Source: Leptolyngbyaceae cyanobacterium SM1_3_5
GTDB taxonomy: Bacteria > Cyanobacteriota > Cyanobacteriia > Elainellales > Elainellaceae
NCBI GenBank assembly: GCA_012031475.1
Contig: JAAUTJ010000190.1
Location: 1-8,031, forward strand
Direction: 5' to 3'
DNA length: 8,031 nucleotides
Within the stretch, counting starts at the first letter, position 1. Each line of letters opens with the position of its first letter. The notes below the pieces were generated by a model. That model saw only the letters and a program-made list of their open reading frames with translations. It was not told the DNA's origin and made no database searches. The translations under genes and the position numbers were made by a program. Shown piece by piece: positions 6,569 through 8,031 of this stretch.

Positions 6569-6976
6569 AAATAATCGCTGCTTGTAGGATGAATCTGCTG
6601 TGCAACTTTTCAGCAATGAATGGAGCCACCATCAGAACGACTAACCCAAATGCCATCAAGCCGCCTTGAGACAAGTTGTAGTTTGCCAAAATCCGTTCCC
6701 ACGAATAGCCCAACGATCGCCCTATCCCGTCTCAAACGCTAACGTTAAAACAGCCCACAAAACGCCAACCTGTAATTGCTGAGAGCGTGAGATGTGCAGC
6801 CAGCGGCTGAAGACTGTTGCGATCGCCAGAATCAAAATTGAGCCTGTGAGTAGGGAAATTTGTCGAGCCGGAAGATCACCAATGCGAGGCGCAAGCCACA
6901 AGATTCGTGCTGTGCCGTGTAGCGTTTCAGCCAAGATAATTATGAACCAAATGGCAAATCCTTTGAGAAAAATCAT
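6510..6976 (-). CDS. Conserved four-helix membrane protein, unknown function, one frameshift
   Basis: I recognise no named family, though the pattern resembles short hypothetical membrane proteins. From ATG 6976 (AAGG 5 bases upstream; the GTG at 6988 would put that site inside the gene) the first frame gives a membrane helix (GFAIWFIIILAETLHG), the motif APRIGDLPARQ, a second helix (SLLTGSILILAIATVFSRWL) and a third (VGVLWAVLTLAFE), then stops at TAG 6722-6724. The next frame resumes with GRSLGYSWERILANYNLSQGG and a fourth helix (LMAFGLVVLMVAPFIAEKL). One missing base near 6722-6725 (GGATAG where GGAATAG would fit) accounts for the break. After EKLHS the remaining 29 residues look unrelated and overlap the CPBP gene, so the true end may be nearer 6595 with another read error. 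It appears co-transcribed with the CPBP gene. Confidence 0.6.
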
Positions 6977-7054
6977 AGTCACCTTCACCGTTTTTCAGTA
7001 TTGGGTTTGATGCCGTTGCAGTATTTGCTCAATGCTGTCATTACAAGTGTTTTA

Positions 7055-7133
7055 GAAGCCCAAAAAATAGCCTTGCTAAAAAACAGCCTTGCAAATCTGA
7101 AGGGCGATCGCAAATCAGGCTAATTTGGGCTTC
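7055..7133. repeat. 79-bp element bounded by imperfect inverted repeats
   Basis: GAAGCCCAAA (7055-7064) pairs exactly with TTTGGGCTTC (7124-7133), and TAGCC (7068-7072) with GGCTA (7118-7122) just inside. The interior also holds a near-exact direct repeat, AAAAAATAGCCTTGC (7062-7076) and AAAAAACAGCCTTGC (7078-7092), and a HIP1 site. It could be a small transposable element, or a foldback in the transcript from the glycosidase gene. No flanking target duplication is evident. Confidence 0.55.
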
Positions 7134-7200
7134 GTTTCCAACTCTAAATCTTCAAACCAGATCGGCAATTTGATGACTGCTGCAATCTTGGTAAAGAAAG

Positions 7201-7767
7201 TCATGGAGTTGCGCCGTTGCCCAGCGCATTGAGCATTTGCATGACGCGCTGCCGGAACAGTCGGCCATAGCGTGGTGAACCGCTGATGCGCCGCCCGACG
7301 AAGTAGATCGAGCCGCGATCGCTGCCGTTGAGGACTGCGGCATCCAGCGGCATGTTGAGATAGTTTCCGCTGTGGCGACTGTGCAGACGAACGCCCAAAA
7401 CGGGCACAATCCAGTCGGTTTCGAGGAACAGCCGATCCCAGTTGGCATTCGTCGTCATCGTGGCGATGCGATCGGAATTTTGTCCTGTCCAGCGCCGCCG
7501 ATAGTCTTCCAAAACAGGGTGAGCGATCGCGTTGTCGCGAATATATTCGATCAGGTGTCGGTAAGCCGATCGGAAGGTGGTTTGAATCAGGCCGCGTCCC
7601 CGGAATTTGAAGAAATCGGCTTCGTGAATGATCGTTTGCTGATTGGGGTCGGTGGGAAACCCTTCGGGATAGCGATCGCCCCGCCAGCGCGGATCGGTCG
7701 TGTTGCGGACGCGATCGCTCAGCGGCAGGCTGCCATGTGCGGCTAGAAAGTCTCGATCGTTAAACAA
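7201..7767 (-). pseudogene. GH19-like (chitinase/lysozyme fold) glycosidase, 5'-truncated
   Basis: About 188 residues are left, ending with RLFRQRVMQMLNALG and a TGA at 7201-7203. The core motif FRGRGLIQTTFRSAYRHL, starting about 55 residues into the fragment, matches the YxGRGxIQxTxxxNY signature of GH19 chitinases and related phage and bacterial endolysins. In GH19 the catalytic glutamates lie N-terminal to this motif, mostly in the part that is missing, so the remnant is unlikely to be active alone. The frame has no ATG near its start; TTG 7767 is merely the first possible codon. Upstream sequence switches at about 7760-7775 to a helicase gene on the other strand, so the 5' end was lost at that junction. 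The intact protein would act on peptidoglycan or chitin-like glycans. Base composition is GC-rich like the left flank. Confidence 0.7.
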
Positions 7768-7770
7768 TCG
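7754..7770. repeat. 17-bp imperfect palindrome at the glycosidase/helicase junction
   Basis: CGATCGTT and AACAATCG flank a single central A; the arms match in 7 of 8 positions. It sits exactly where the glycosidase fragment (minus) ends and the helicase fragment (plus) begins. Confidence 0.6.
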
Positions 7771-8031
7771 AAGGCGGTGCGGGAATTAAATTCCCAGTTT
7801 CGGATTGCGCTGACCGGAACTCCGGTGGAAAACCGCTTAGGGGAGTTGTGGTCGATTTTAGATTTCCTCAATCCGGGCTATCTGGGTTCGCGGCAGTTTT
7901 TCCAAACGCCGTTTCGCCCTACCTATTGAAAAGTTCGGCGATCGAGCTTCTTTGCAAGTCTTACGTTCCCTCGTGCAACCGTTGATTTTACGCAGACTCA
8001 AAACCGATCGTACCATCATTCAAGATTTACC
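7762..8031 (+). pseudogene. SNF2-family helicase, internal fragment with one frameshift; continues off window
   Basis: The frame begins at KQSKAVRELNSQFRIALTGTP with no start codon and an in-frame TAG at 7744-7746 just upstream. It carries SNF2 motif III (ALTGTPVEN), then LGELWSILDFLNPGYLG, and further on the LRRLKTDR segment (motif IV region). Motifs I (Walker A) and II (DEAH-like), which should precede by 100 or more residues, are absent, so this is a 5'-truncated internal piece of a large ATP-dependent helicase usually of around 1000 residues. The frame stops at TGA 7928-7930, but dropping one C from CCC near 7917-7919 restores LPIEKFGDRASLQVLRSLVQ to the window edge. It meets the truncated GH19 gene head to head at the palindrome 7754-7770. 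The joint may be a real rearrangement or an assembly chimera. Confidence 0.8.

Overview
The window looks cyanobacterial. About twenty copies of the HIP1 octamer (GCGATCGC) are spread through all parts of it, and the proteins are of cyanobacterial type. No genus can be named. Base composition is uneven: hand-counted 60-base samples give about 60-67% GC at 1981-2040 and 7261-7320, but about 42% at 4081-4140. The two ends and the middle may therefore have different histories.

Left part (1-2760, minus strand): a three-gene arsenate-detoxification operon. A PstS-like phosphate/arsenate-binding lipoprotein gene is followed by an ArsJ-associated glyceraldehyde-3-phosphate dehydrogenase gene and then arsJ, which runs off the left edge. 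The dehydrogenase is expected to make 1-arseno-3-phosphoglycerate and ArsJ to export it. A perfect 22-bp palindrome sits in the promoter region and is a likely ArsR-type operator, but no arsR gene lies in the window.

Middle part (2800-7010): an ISL3-type transposase remnant, a small zinc-ribbon gene (minus), an untracked 47-codon ORF built on four 15-bp repeats and followed by a terminator-like hairpin, a SAM-dependent methyltransferase of the coclaurine N-methyltransferase/cyclopropane synthase type, a universal stress protein, and (minus strand) a four-helix membrane protein followed by a CPBP intramembrane protease.

Right part (7050-8031): an inverted repeat, then the 3' part of a GH19-like glycosidase gene (minus) that meets, head to head, a fragment of a SNF2-family helicase gene (plus). 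Both lack their 5' ends, and they join at a 17-bp imperfect palindrome.

A striking general feature is that five proteins (ArsJ twice, PstS, the methyltransferase, the four-helix membrane protein and the helicase) are each interrupted by single-base indels, mostly in short homopolymers, while the reading continues with good family similarity in another frame. This points to residual sequencing error, or less likely to widespread recent decay. The gene calls here join the frames.
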